Part shown: positions 46,570 through 56,165 of the stretch, piece after piece | Layout of the letters: the number at the start of each line of letters is the position of its first letter | Numbering within the stretch: position 1 is the first letter of the stretch | NCBI GenBank assembly: GCA_918797485.1 | Contig: CAKKNE010000006.1 | Span: forward strand, 2,976,001 to 3,040,000 | Length of the DNA: 64,000 nt | Direction of reading: 5' to 3' | Source: Pelagomonas calceolata | Lineage: Eukaryota > Sar > Pelagophyceae > Pelagomonadales > Pelagomonadaceae | The notes under the pieces: generated by a model | What the model saw: only the letters and a program-made list of their open reading frames with translations | Databases searched by the model: none | Told to the model about the DNA's origin: nothing | Program-made: the position numbers and the translations under genes

Positions 46570-49500
46570 TCACTTCTGATGCTCCTCGAGGAGCGCGACG
46601 ATGTCTGAATGATCTTCATTTTCCGCATCCGCCAAGGGCGTGTCGCCGTCTTCGTCCTCGCGGCCGATATCAGCAGCAGCGCCATTCGCCAACAACAGCC
46701 GAACGACGTCTATGTTGCCACTGCATGAGGCTGCGTGAAGTGGCGTTCGATCGTCGTTCGAGGCCTTGTGCACGTCGGCGCCTTTATCTAACAACAGCCG
46801 CGCCGCGTCGACTTGGCCCTCCTCGCAGGCGATGTACAGCGGCGTCGCGCCGTCCTTGTCCGCCCGGTGGACCTCCGCGCCGTTGTCCAGCAGCAGCCGC
46901 GCCGCGTCGACGTGGCTGTTCTTACAGGCGATGTACAGCGGCGTCGCGCCGTCCTTGTCCGCCCGGTCGACCTCCGCGCCGTTGTCCAGCAGCAGCCGCG
47001 CCGCGTCGACGTGGCTGTTCTTACAGGCGACGTACAGCGGCGTCGCACCGTCCTCGTCCGCCCGGTCGACCTCCGCGCCTTTATCTAACAACAGCAGCGC
47101 CGCATCGGCGCGGCCGTTCTCGCAGGCGGCGTACAGCGGCGTCGCCCCGTCCTCCGTCACCCGGTCGACCGCCGCGCCGTTATCTAACAACAGCCGCGCC
47201 GCGTCGACTTGGCCGTGCCGGCAGGCGACGTACAGCGGCGTCATACCGTCCCTGTCCGCCCGATCGATCTCCGCGCATTTATCCACCAACAGCCGCGCCG
47301 CGTCGACGCGACCGTTCTGGCAGGCGGCGTACAGCGGCGTCTGACCGTTCTCCGTAGCCTGATTAACGTCCACGCCTTTTTCCAGCAGCAGCCGCGCCAC
47401 GTCGACGCGACCGTTCTGGCAGGCGGCGTACAGCGGCGTCTGACCGTTCTCCGTAGCCTGATTAACGTCCACGCCTTTTTCCAGCAACAGCCGCGCCACG
47501 TCGACGTGTCCAAGGGCACACGCAATTCCAAACGGCGACCAATCGCCCTCAAGCCTCTTGTCGACCGCGGCACCAGTATCAAGTAGCAAGCGCGCGGCGT
47601 CTACGTGCCCTTTCGAACTCGCGACGAACAGTGGCGTATAGCCGTCATCATCTTCCTGGTCGACGCCAGCACCCTGCTGAAGGAGAACGCACATTGCGTC
47701 GACATCTCCCTGATAGCATGCTAGGGTGAGTGGAGTCGTGCCGCTCTCGATGCGCAACTCCCCCCACCGGTTCCCGAAAGCCACGAAGAGCCCGCTCATG
47801 CCGCTCCTGACCGCCAAGTCCATCACGAAACCATCAAGAGCAACCACCCGCAGCGCCGCACCGCCCTTGCTCGCGTCCCACACCCGCACAGTCTTGTCCT
47901 CCGACCCGCTCGCGAGCCGCATCTCGCCCGTCGCCGGGTCCGCGAAGGCCGTCAGCACGTTCACATCGTCCGTGTGACCCCAAAACACGAACAGCGCCGC
48001 GCCGCCCGCGGCCAAGTCCCAGACGCGCACAGAACAGTCGTTCGATCCGCTCGCGAGGCGAAGCGCGCCCGTCGCCGGGTCTTTGAAAACAATCAACGCA
48101 TTCACGGTGTCCATATGCCCCTCGAGCACGACCAATGCCTTGCCGCCCACGACCGGGTCGAAAACGCGCACCTTCCCGTCTTTACAGCCACAAGCTATTC
48201 GCAATTCACCAGTCGCCGGGTCCGTGAAGACCGTCAGCGCGTGCACCTCCGAGCCAACGTCGATCACGACTAGCGCTTTCCCACCAGCGAGCGGGTTGAA
48301 GACGCGCACGTCGCCAACATAGTCGCATCTTGCGGAGACGTATTTGCTCGTGCCACATGCAAGCCGCGGCGCGCCCGTCGCCGGGTCCACGAAGAACGCC
48401 AGCGCATACGTCTCCAAGCCAACGTCGAGTACAAGCAGCGCCTCGCCTCCCGCAACCGGGTCGAAGACACGCACGTCACCGTTTCTCCGAAAGCCTGTTC
48501 CACAAGCGAGCCGCGGCGCGCCCGTCGCCGGGTCCACAAAGGACACCAGCGCCAACACCTTCGAGCCGACGTCTATCACGAGCAGCGCACCACCAGTGTC
48601 CGCGTCCCACACGCGAATCCCATCACTGGACCCGGTCGCAACCCGCAACGCACCCGTCGCCGGATCTGTAAAGGTCACCAGGGCTTTCACATTCTCAGAG
48701 TGCCCCTCGGCCCCCGCCTCAATCGCCGCGCCGCCCGCCGCTGGGTTCCAGACTCGCACGGTGCTGTCATACGATCCGCTCACAAGCCGCGGCTCGCCCG
48801 TCGCCGGGTCCGTGAAGGCTGTCAAAGCCCTTACCCAGTCTGCATGCCCCTCGAGCACGACCAGCGCCTCACCGCCCGCGACCGGGTCGAAGACGCGCAC
48901 CTTGTTGTCGTAAGACCCGCTCGCGAGCCGTGGTGCACCCGTTGCAAGGTCCTCAAATGCGACCAGTGCAGCCACCTCAGATCCAATGTCGAGCACGAGC
49001 AGCGCGTCGCCGCCACAAACCGCGTCGAAGACGCGCACCTTCCCATCCCAAGAGCTGCACGCGAGCCTCGGCGCGCCCGTCGCTGGTTCCTTGATGAGCG
49101 CCAGTGCATGCACGTTAGAACCAATGTCTAGTACGAGCAGCGCGTCACCGCCGGCGACCGGGTCGAAGACAAGCACCTTCTCTCCCGACGCGCACGCGAG
49201 CCGCGGCGCGCCCGTCGCCGGGTCCGTAAAGACCGCCAGTGCTTTCACTTTAGAGCCGACTTCGAGCACAAGCAGCGCCGCACCGCCCGTGGCCGGGTCG
49301 AAGACGCACACCTTTCCAGTAGGTCCTGGGTCTGAGCCTGAGTCTGAGTCTGAGTCTGAGTCTGAGTCTGAGTCTTTAATAGTCACTCCACAAGCAAGCC
49401 GCGGCTCACCCGTCGCCGGATCTTTGAAGACCGCCAGCTGACCACGTCCATCGATCACAAGCAGCGCCTCGCCGCCCGCAACCGGGTCATAGATGTCTAT

Positions 49501-52275
49501 CCCCCCGCTACAACCACAAGCCAAACGAGGCTCGCCCGTCGCCGGGTCTCTGAAGACTGCCACCGCAAAAGCCCCACACACATCAAGCACGACCAGCGCC
49601 GCGCCACCCGCGACCGGATCGTAGATATTCACTCCCTCACTAACATCACAAGCAACCCGCGGCTCGCCCGTCGCCGGATCCACGAACGTCGCCAAGCAAT
49701 TCACCTTGACCTCAAACCGACACCGCTCTGCCCCACCCGCCGCCGTCAGACCCATCGGTCGCACGGCGGAGAGCTGTAGCTTGCTCGCGACTTGCCTCGA
49801 ATCGTCGGCCAGGCGGCGCGCCGCAGGAGACGACTCCGCATTTGCGCGCGGCACAAGCCGCTGCCACAACTGCTCTACGAGAGGCAGTCCCCGTGATAGC
49901 AGGTTGCGCGACAACACCAATGCATCGGACAACAAAAGTGTGTCCTGACCCTTCAGAGCACGCAAGTCCGCCACAAAGGAAACAATGTCGCAGTCGCTCC
50001 GCTTCCGCACGTACGACAGGCTACACGCGACGGCAACAGCCTCGCCCTCAGAACAAGATCGTTTCATGTGAAACAAACACCAGCGCAACGCATAAGCATC
50101 CGACGCCGGACCACCCTCGCCCTCGACGAATGAAGCCAGCGCTGCGTCCGCGGCCGCGTCGCTCGAGTGCGACTCCGTATCCAGAACTCCAGCACGAATC
50201 GTCCGAGAACATGCCCGCGCCAGCCGCCGGTGCGCCGCTTCCCGTGCGACGAAGAAATCATCCTCAGAAGAGCGCTTGTCAAACGGCGCCTCGCCCATCA
50301 GCCAGTCCGTCACCGTCTTGTGCAACACACCAATAACTTCGCCCTCGCGCAGTGGAAATAGCAGCGACACGCCGTCGCAGACCTTCTTGCACCGCGCTCG
50401 ATCCCAGCCGAGCGCCCCACTCGCAGCGTCAATCGTCAACGGCTCCGCAGCAGCGCAGATTAATTCGACGAGCGGCAGCGCATCGCCCCACGAGGCATCG
50501 TCAACGAATACGCGTCGAAAGTTCTCGGCGTAGATCTCGTCGAGGCCCGCCGGCAGCGCGCCGACGCTCGCAAAGTCGATCTTGCCGCTCGTTGCCTCGA
50601 GCTGGTCCGCGATCAGGCGCGCGTAGAGCATGAGTCCGTCAGCTTTCCGCTCGAGTGCACCCACGGCGGCATCGAGCGCCGACGAGTTGAGGCGCTCTGA
50701 AATGAACGCCTCGAGCGCCTCTGCTTCGACGCTTGTGTCCATGCACATGGCTGGCAGTGCCGCGCGGATGACTTCGTACTGCTTGTGAGCGATCTTCTTG
50801 GCGGCGAGGACGCAATTCAAATTTACCTGGAACTCGGCAATGTGTGTGCTCCCGTCGTCTAGGGGGACGCGGACGTTGAGATTAAAGTCGCGGTAGCCCA
50901 TGGGCGTCGGGCTCGCGAATTTATTCTTCACTTGTGCGATCTCCAGGCCGACGCTTGTGAGCCGATTCAGGACGTCGAGCAGTTCGTCGGAGGTCTCACA
51001 CAGAATGGTAGCTCGTGACAAATCCTTTAGATATCGAGCGTCGCCGCCGTAGTCGTTGGCAAGCTTTTGCAACGACCGCGGCCGACCCTTTACGCCCGGG
51101 TCTTTTACGTCATCGCGCAGTTTCTTCAGAGATTCAACCAAAACCTTCTGAGCTACTGCGGCTTGGGCGTAGAGTGTCTCGAAATCGCCCTCGTCCTGCT
51201 TGAGGTTCGGATCTCGTCGCTCCTCGTAGGCCTCTAACTTGTCGAGTCCGCTCACGCCTCGCATGGCTTCCGCGTACGTGGCCTTGGCTCGACGGAGCGG
51301 ATCTTCGAGAGCCGCGAAACCTCCAAGGCGACCGGCGAGCTCCGGGAACTTCGCCTCGACCTCGTGCCGCAGCGAGTCCATCGTCACCTCGAGCTCGACG
51401 TGCTCCTTCGCGAGCACCGTCAGGTACGCCCTCACGTCTTGCCGGTTCCGCGCCTCGTCGACGCGGAGCTCCGACGGCGTGTAGCCTGACAGGGCAGCTT
51501 TAATTTGCGCCTCGTCTCGACTCGTCGCGACGATCTTGATCCACGGCGGCAGCGTCTTGAGCTCGTTCGCGAGCAGCGACAGCACGGGCTTGAGCGCGTC
51601 CCGCGGCAGCTCGTCGAGCGCATCTATGACTAATACGAGGGCGTCGTCCGCGCCGCGCGGCGCCTCGACGCTTCGCAACGGCTTTGCTACTAAAGCCTCG
51701 AAGAGCTCGTCGACATTTTCCGTCTCGACGCCCGCGCTCTCCTTCAGCGCGTCTTCGAAGCCCCCCACCGTCGCGCAGAGCATGCCCGCCAGCGACCGCA
51801 ACAGCACCGCTGGGGCTGATCGCGCCGGCTCCGTGTGCTTGCAGAAGTGCCACGCGGCCGCGTTTTGTTTGTCGAGCAGTCGCGCGAGCAGCTCCGCCGC
51901 GGCGACGCTCTTGCCCGTGCCGCCGCCACCGACGAGCCAGAAGAGTTTCGCAGCTTCCAGATCCGTTCGCCAGCGCATGACCGCCTCAAAGACCCACTCG
52001 CGCGTGCCGGGCAGGTGCTGCCCGCGCTTCTCGTTCAAAATTGCCGAGAAATCCAGCGCCTCCACAACACTGGAGCGCTCGGCACCGTGCAGCTTTTCGT
52101 AGAGCGCCTCGGAGATCGCGGCCTTGGACTCCTTCCAGCACTTCACCGCCTCGTCCCTGGAGATCTTGGCTTCCGCGAACTTCTCCTCCCACGCGGGCTG
52201 CCACCTGGCGCCCGCCAGCTCCTTCGCCTCGGCAAGGGAGACCTCTGCCGGCAGAGATGAGACACCGCCGCCCAT
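46570..52275 (-). CDS. Giant NACHT receptor: RelA/SpoT-like insert, WD-type propeller repeats, ankyrin array
   Basis: A 1901-aa protein from one exon. It starts MGGGVSSLP, a likely N-myristoylation site. NACHT/STAND NTPase: Walker A GGGGTGKS (116-123) and Walker B LVLVIDALDEL (213-223). At about 365-505 a RelA/SpoT-like nucleotidyltransferase fold is inserted (VKGRPRSLQKLANDYGGD, KDLSRATILCE, MGYRDFNLNVRV, AEFQVNL), followed by the STAND helices (LERKADGLMLYARLIADQL). Then come about 13-14 repeats of about 46 residues carrying DPATGEPRLACG...KVRVFDP.AGG.AL.VL, probably two beta-propellers, and 12 ankyrin repeats (GATPLYIACKNSHVDAARLL). Such proteins usually sense a ligand through their repeats and oligomerise on nucleotide binding. 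An immune, stress or self-recognition role is inference. Confidence 0.88.
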   Translation of the reverse strand: MGGGVSSLPAEVSLAEAKELAGARWQPAWEEKFAEAKISRDEAVKCWKESKAAISEALYEKLHGAERSSVVEALDFSAILNEKRGQHLPGTREWVFEAVMRWRTDLEAAKLFWLVGGGGTGKSVAAAELLARLLDKQNAAAWHFCKHTEPARSAPAVLLRSLAGMLCATVGGFEDALKESAGVETENVDELFEALVAKPLRSVEAPRGADDALVLVIDALDELPRDALKPVLSLLANELKTLPPWIKIVATSRDEAQIKAALSGYTPSELRVDEARNRQDVRAYLTVLAKEHVELEVTMDSLRHEVEAKFPELAGRLGGFAALEDPLRRAKATYAEAMRGVSGLDKLEAYEERRDPNLKQDEGDFETLYAQAAVAQKVLVESLKKLRDDVKDPGVKGRPRSLQKLANDYGGDARYLKDLSRATILCETSDELLDVLNRLTSVGLEIAQVKNKFASPTPMGYRDFNLNVRVPLDDGSTHIAEFQVNLNCVLAAKKIAHKQYEVIRAALPAMCMDTSVEAEALEAFISERLNSSALDAAVGALERKADGLMLYARLIADQLEATSGKIDFASVGALPAGLDEIYAENFRRVFVDDASWGDALPLVELICAAAEPLTIDAASGALGWDRARCKKVCDGVSLLFPLREGEVIGVLHKTVTDWLMGEAPFDKRSSEDDFFVAREAAHRRLARACSRTIRAGVLDTESHSSDAAADAALASFVEGEGGPASDAYALRWCLFHMKRSCSEGEAVAVACSLSYVRKRSDCDIVSFVADLRALKGQDTLLLSDALVLSRNLLSRGLPLVEQLWQRLVPRANAESSPAARRLADDSRQVASKLQLSAVRPMGLTAAGGAERCRFEVKVNCLATFVDPATGEPRVACDVSEGVNIYDPVAGGAALVVLDVCGAFAVAVFRDPATGEPRLACGCSGGIDIYDPVAGGEALLVIDGRGQLAVFKDPATGEPRLACGVTIKDSDSDSDSDSDSGSDPGPTGKVCVFDPATGGAALLVLEVGSKVKALAVFTDPATGAPRLACASGEKVLVFDPVAGGDALLVLDIGSNVHALALIKEPATGAPRLACSSWDGKVRVFDAVCGGDALLVLDIGSEVAALVAFEDLATGAPRLASGSYDNKVRVFDPVAGGEALVVLEGHADWVRALTAFTDPATGEPRLVSGSYDSTVRVWNPAAGGAAIEAGAEGHSENVKALVTFTDPATGALRVATGSSDGIRVWDADTGGALLVIDVGSKVLALVSFVDPATGAPRLACGTGFRRNGDVRVFDPVAGGEALLVLDVGLETYALAFFVDPATGAPRLACGTSKYVSARCDYVGDVRVFNPLAGGKALVVIDVGSEVHALTVFTDPATGELRIACGCKDGKVRVFDPVVGGKALVVLEGHMDTVNALIVFKDPATGALRLASGSNDCSVRVWDLAAGGAALFVFWGHTDDVNVLTAFADPATGEMRLASGSEDKTVRVWDASKGGAALRVVALDGFVMDLAVRSGMSGLFVAFGNRWGELRIESGTTPLTLACYQGDVDAMCVLLQQGAGVDQEDDDGYTPLFVASSKGHVDAARLLLDTGAAVDKRLEGDWSPFGIACALGHVDVARLLLEKGVDVNQATENGQTPLYAACQNGRVDVARLLLEKGVDVNQATENGQTPLYAACQNGRVDAARLLVDKCAEIDRADRDGMTPLYVACRHGQVDAARLLLDNGAAVDRVTEDGATPLYAACENGRADAALLLLDKGAEVDRADEDGATPLYVACKNSHVDAARLLLDNGAEVDRADKDGATPLYIACKNSHVDAARLLLDNGAEVHRADKDGATPLYIACEEGQVDAARLLLDKGADVHKASNDDRTPLHAASCSGNIDVVRLLLANGAAADIGREDEDGDTPLADAENEDHSDIVALLEEHQK
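46740..47720. repeat. 99-bp ankyrin-coding repeat array
   Basis: About ten 99-bp units in the receptor gene. The two around 47290-47500 and the two around 46870-47060 are nearly identical at nucleotide level, which implies recent duplication or gene conversion. Confidence 0.85.
49330..49378. repeat. Hexanucleotide microsatellite in coding sequence
   Basis: GAGTCT units encode a Ser-Asp run within the third propeller repeat of the receptor. Its length is likely variable between strains. Confidence 0.8.
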
Positions 52276-52580
52276 TGTGTGCCACCCTTCTAACCTCCCG
52301 GGGCTGCCTTGTTGGGGAGCCTCAAGCTGCCAGAAGTGCAAATTTATACTCACGCTGGTAATTGCGCTCACAATTCACAATTAACGCCCCTGTCTAATAC
52401 GACCCCCCTGGGAGTTTGTACACAGTATCTGCACCCGCACGCAGTTCTGCGCTCCGAGAGATCACAGGGGCAGGATTGAGCGTGATGAGACGTGCTTCAG
52501 CAAAAAAAATCGCACGCTTCTCATTCGCGAATCGAGACGCGCGGCACCTGGCTCCCCCCGGGGGCTCTAATAAGACACAA
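52276..52580. other. Spacer 5' of the receptor gene
   Basis: No CTAG palindrome and no gene were seen between the receptor start and the Sof1 stop. Confidence 0.35.
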
Positions 52581-53966
52581 TTAGGACACCTCCCGCACGA
52601 CGACGGCCCCGCGCGCCGCCGTCGGCACGACGGACCCGGGCCGCGAGTGGTCCATCGTCCGCTGGAGCTTCTCCCGGCGTCTTTGCCGGTCCTCGTCCCT
52701 GCGATCTCTCATCTTCTTCACCATCTTCGGCAGGTTCCGCCGCCTCACCAAACGCTTGACCTGGGGCATGTGCGCGTGGCGCTCCACGAGCTTCGCCCGA
52801 TAGTCCACGGCGAGAGCCTCCCTCCTGCTGATGGGTCCCAGTCGCTGCGACGCTCTAGCTTTCCACACTCTAAGGTTGAAGTCTTCCGAAGCGGTGAGCA
52901 CAAAAGTAGCGTCGGCCGTGTACCTTACCGAAGACAAAGCCTGCATCCTCGACGTGTGGTAGACATCTCTAGAACGCCCAGCATCGGCGCCTCGCGCCGG
53001 AAACAACCGCACGGTCTTGTCCGTCGAGGCCGCCGCGAACTCCTTGCCGGTAGGAGCGAAGGCCACGTCGACCACCGCCGAAACGTGGCCTTCGTGCACC
53101 ATGCGAGGCCGCTGCAGCTTCCGGCAATCAAAAGTGTAGCAAGCGTGGTCCTCGCCCCCCACCACGAAGCACGTCGGCTCGCGCGGGTTCCAGGCCAATG
53201 CTCTGCATGGGCTTCGCAGGATAACTTTCCTCAGGGGCGTCGGTGCGCGACTGTCGAATAAAGTCGCGGCTCGGTCTCGCGACGTCGATGCCAATAATGA
53301 AGGCTCGGCGGGGTTCCACCGCGCCTTGAAGACACTGTCCGAGCCCCAGGTCCACGTCCGCAAGGGTTGTGATCGTGCAGCATCCCAGAGCTCCACCAGA
53401 CCATCTGCACCTGCCGTGCAGAACGCGCCGGCCGTCTTCCGATGCCACGACGCGTCGACGTCGTTGAGTGTAGTGGACGAGGTCCAGGTCTCGAGCGGGG
53501 GTTTGGCGTCGTTTAGCGTGATTTGGGTCCGCTGTCCCGTGGATTGCGCGACTTCGAGGCGCCACCTTTTGATCTGGCGTTCGCCACAGCTCAGCACGTC
53601 CGTGCCGTCCCGCGTCAGCGTCAGGCCCTTGACGGCGCCGACGTGGGCGGCGCCTGAGGACCACACACATTGTCTAGCTGCTAAATCCCACGCGCGCACC
53701 TCGCCGTCGGCGCCGCCGCTCACACATTGTACTAGCACACCTCTTCTCGGTACCGCTAAGGCTGTCAATGCATCAGAATGCCCCTCCAGCGCACACACAA
53801 AGGGCTTGGCCATCATCCTCTCCAGTTTCGCGGCGACGACGGCCCTTTGGTATTCTCTCGCTTGGGCGAAGGGGTGGTGCTTCGGATCTAAATTTCTGCG
53901 GGCCAATTTCGGGTCCGCGCCGTTGATCTCGCGCTTCGCGGAGCGGGCGATGACTTTGACCTTCAT
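52581..53966 (-). CDS. DCAF13: DCAF13/Sof1-type WD40 protein, rRNA processing
   Basis: A 461-aa single-exon protein, close to the usual 445-490 aa. The N-terminus MKVKVIARSAKREINGADPK and NLDPKHHPFAQAREYQRAV is the conserved entry of Sof1/DCAF13. About seven WD40 repeats follow (LEGHSDALTALAV, AHVGAVKGLTL, NDVDASWHR, RALAWNPREPTCFVVGGED, HEGHVSAVVDVAFAPTGKEF, VRYTADATFVLTASEDFNLRVWKA). The C-terminal Sof1 extension (REALAVDYRAKLVERHAHMP, then VKRLVRRRNLPKMVKK) is basic. In yeast and animals it is a nucleolar component of the small-subunit processome. Divergent from the plastid J-protein gene. Confidence 0.95.
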   Translation of the reverse strand: MKVKVIARSAKREINGADPKLARRNLDPKHHPFAQAREYQRAVVAAKLERMMAKPFVCALEGHSDALTALAVPRRGVLVQCVSGGADGEVRAWDLAARQCVWSSGAAHVGAVKGLTLTRDGTDVLSCGERQIKRWRLEVAQSTGQRTQITLNDAKPPLETWTSSTTLNDVDASWHRKTAGAFCTAGADGLVELWDAARSQPLRTWTWGSDSVFKARWNPAEPSLLASTSRDRAATLFDSRAPTPLRKVILRSPCRALAWNPREPTCFVVGGEDHACYTFDCRKLQRPRMVHEGHVSAVVDVAFAPTGKEFAAASTDKTVRLFPARGADAGRSRDVYHTSRMQALSSVRYTADATFVLTASEDFNLRVWKARASQRLGPISRREALAVDYRAKLVERHAHMPQVKRLVRRRNLPKMVKKMRDRRDEDRQRRREKLQRTMDHSRPGSVVPTAARGAVVVREVS

Positions 53967-54233
53967 TCTGGTGCTGCAGGCTGTGCGTGATGTGCTGTGC
54001 TTTGTGCAGTGCAGATTCGGTGCAACACTTGCGCAGTGATGCCTGCGCAGCGATGCGGGTGTTTTTGAGAGCGATGCCCTCGCAGAGGCCGCGTTTTGAG
54101 CCTATTGCCAGCGTCTCGCCGCGCCTCAGCACTCGCCTCAGCTCAGCGGGGGCCCGTTGTATCCGTTGAAGAGTCTTCTTAGGCTCCTAAGAAAGATGGC
54201 GTCAATGGAGCGCTGCAGCCATTTTGTGTCATT

Positions 54234-54253
54234 GCTAGCGGTAAGACACTAGC
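54234..54253. promoter_or_regulatory. Palindromic CTAG promoter element (divergent pair)
   Basis: A compact copy (GCTAGCGGTAAGACACTAGC) with no CCTG in the centre. It lies 268 bp from the Sof1 ATG and 211 bp from the J-protein ATG. The rest of 53967-54463 shows nothing. Confidence 0.65.
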
Positions 54254-54463
54254 ATGCACAAAAAGCACGCCGCTTTTTTGGAGCTGCACAGCCCAACAGC
54301 GTGCCCTATTCGTTCGAGAAAGCACGTCAGCGCTGCCTCAGCTCGATAACAGCACTGCTCCGAGAGCTCTTAGCGCATTTGGATAGCGTCGGCGGCGCTA
54401 GCAAAGATCTGTCTGCCAATCTTCGGCGGAAAAATCTGCTCGCGCGTGCACAACAACACAACA

Positions 54464-55843
54464 ATGCGTCTCGCCGTCGCCCTGGCCCTCGCGTGCACTC
54501 ATGCGTTCGTCACCACGCCGTCGCCGCGGCCACTCACGCGCCTCCGCGCCGCCCCGGCGCAAGACACTGTACGATTACAAAAGAAGATCACTGCGTTCGA
54601 GGCCGAGGTGAAACTGAAACAGACCCTCGTAACTAAGCTCGAAGCGGACCTCGCGGCGGCGCGCGAGGCGTCAAGAGTAGCAGAAGAAGAACTCCGAAGA
54701 GCAAAACAAGAATTGGCCGGCGTCGTGCCAATGAACAAGAAGTCCAGACGGGACGAGGTGCCCATCAACGCCAAAGCCAGCAGAGCGCCGAACGTCGACG
54801 CCTTCGTGCAGGAGAAGCGCGCGCAGATCGACCAGGCCGCCGCCGAGAAAAGGTTGCGAGATGAAGCTGCGGCGGAGCGCCGGTTCCGCGACAGCGCCGA
54901 GCGCCGCCGCGAGCTCGAGAAGGCGCGTTCAGAAAGGCAGGTCTCGCAGGCGAAGAAAATGCTTGAAAAAGATGCCGAAAAACAATTGTACGGCGAGACG
55001 CTCTATGATTTGATAGGAGTGACGAGGGACGCCTCCGCCGCGGACGTGAAGCAGGGATATCGAAAGGCGGCGGCGTCCTGCCACCCCGACACGAACTCGA
55101 GCAATCCTGAAAAATATTCAAGGATCATGGACGCGTACGACGTGCTCAAGGACGCGGAACGGAGAAAAAAATACGACGCCGAGCTCGACCTCGACAAGGC
55201 CATCGAGGGCACGTTCACGTTCGTCGCGTCCGTCGTCGACAGCGTGTCGTCCATCAATAGCCCAAGCGAGGACGATGAGGATAGTTGCGACGCGGAGGAC
55301 ACGTCATTAGCGTGCCAGTTCGAGCGCCGAGCCAACGCGTGCCTCGAGGTCTTCAGCGAGGAGCACATGGTCCTGCCCTCGACGGGAAGTCGGATCAGGC
55401 TGTCGCCGGACGGCTCGCAGCTTGTTGTAAGGCAGACGGCGGTCGAACGGTTGCTGCGGAAGGACCCTGATGTAGAGTACAACATCACTTCATTAAAATT
55501 GGCGACGCGTAATGATGATGTGCTGACGCTGGGTTTCCTGGACGCGTCGGAACTCAGAGTGCTCTTCGCGTCAGCTGACGAGGCCGAGGCGGCATTACTA
55601 AAACTGGCGACTGATGTGGTTGCCCCGCTGAACGAGCTGCGGGCCAAGGCCGCGGCGCCGGGCGCCATCGGCGCGCTGGGCGGCCTCGCGATGGCGGGCG
55701 CCGCCGGGCTGGCCTTCGCGGGCATATTAGAAGTGGAAACGGCCATGGCGACGGCGGGCGCCGTCGCTGCTTTAGGTGGGGCCGTGGCGTCGTCCGTGGC
55801 GGCCGAGGTGTCTTCCGCGAAGGAGTCGGAGGGGGACGCGTAA
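54464..55843 (+). CDS. Plastid-targeted J-domain protein with coiled coil
   Basis: A 459-aa protein. The leader MRLAVALALACTHAFVTTPS has the signal-peptide-then-Phe pattern of complex-plastid import. A coiled coil (about 35-150) precedes a J-domain (LYDLIGVTRDASAADVKQGY, SCHPDTN with the HPD motif, YSRIMDAYDVLKDAERRKKYD). A folded region (about 260-385) and a Gly/Ala-rich hydrophobic hairpin (AIGALGGLAMAGAAGLAFAG) follow, which probably embeds in a thylakoid or envelope membrane. It would recruit Hsp70 in the plastid. The ATG at 54464 gives the signal peptide directly; an upstream GTG is ignored. Confidence 0.85.
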   Translation: MRLAVALALACTHAFVTTPSPRPLTRLRAAPAQDTVRLQKKITAFEAEVKLKQTLVTKLEADLAAAREASRVAEEELRRAKQELAGVVPMNKKSRRDEVPINAKASRAPNVDAFVQEKRAQIDQAAAEKRLRDEAAAERRFRDSAERRRELEKARSERQVSQAKKMLEKDAEKQLYGETLYDLIGVTRDASAADVKQGYRKAAASCHPDTNSSNPEKYSRIMDAYDVLKDAERRKKYDAELDLDKAIEGTFTFVASVVDSVSSINSPSEDDEDSCDAEDTSLACQFERRANACLEVFSEEHMVLPSTGSRIRLSPDGSQLVVRQTAVERLLRKDPDVEYNITSLKLATRNDDVLTLGFLDASELRVLFASADEAEAALLKLATDVVAPLNELRAKAAAPGAIGALGGLAMAGAAGLAFAGILEVETAMATAGAVAALGGAVASSVAAEVSSAKESEGDA

Positions 55844-56165
55844 GAGTTTGATTTGATGCCTGGCCCCGTCCGCGGCCTTTCTGCACACGCCGCTCGCCGA
55901 TTCGTCGGCGGCGGGCGCGGGCCGCGACTCGCGGGCCGCGCCGAGCCTGGTTTCGTGGCGTCCCTCTCCAGAGGCCTCTCCAGCCGCCTCTAGCTGTCTC
56001 CAGCCGTGCTTCGGCTTGCCTTTTTTTTACCAACCCGTTTTGGCGCGTGTGCCTCTCATCTGCCAATCTGCTGCCAAATTCCGCGCCGCCTGTTGCCCTA
56101 TTGATCGTGCCGCGACGCGGTCCTCACCGAAAATTACTCCTACGCGCGCTGCGCAGCCTACAAGG
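55844..56165. other. Intergenic spacer
   Basis: GC-rich 3' region followed by a short AT-richer leader before the DUF1279 gene. No CTAG element was found. Confidence 0.35.

Noticed and set aside
46416-47357. Long plus-strand frame rich in Arg/Pro opposite the ankyrin repeats
   Set aside because: It mirrors the 99-bp ankyrin repeats on the other strand, with repeated Arg/Pro blocks and no domain.
46570-52275. Horizontal origin of the ankyrin/NACHT gene from a giant virus or bacterium
   Set aside because: Base composition and codon use match neighbouring host genes and no viral core genes are nearby; lack of introns alone is not enough.
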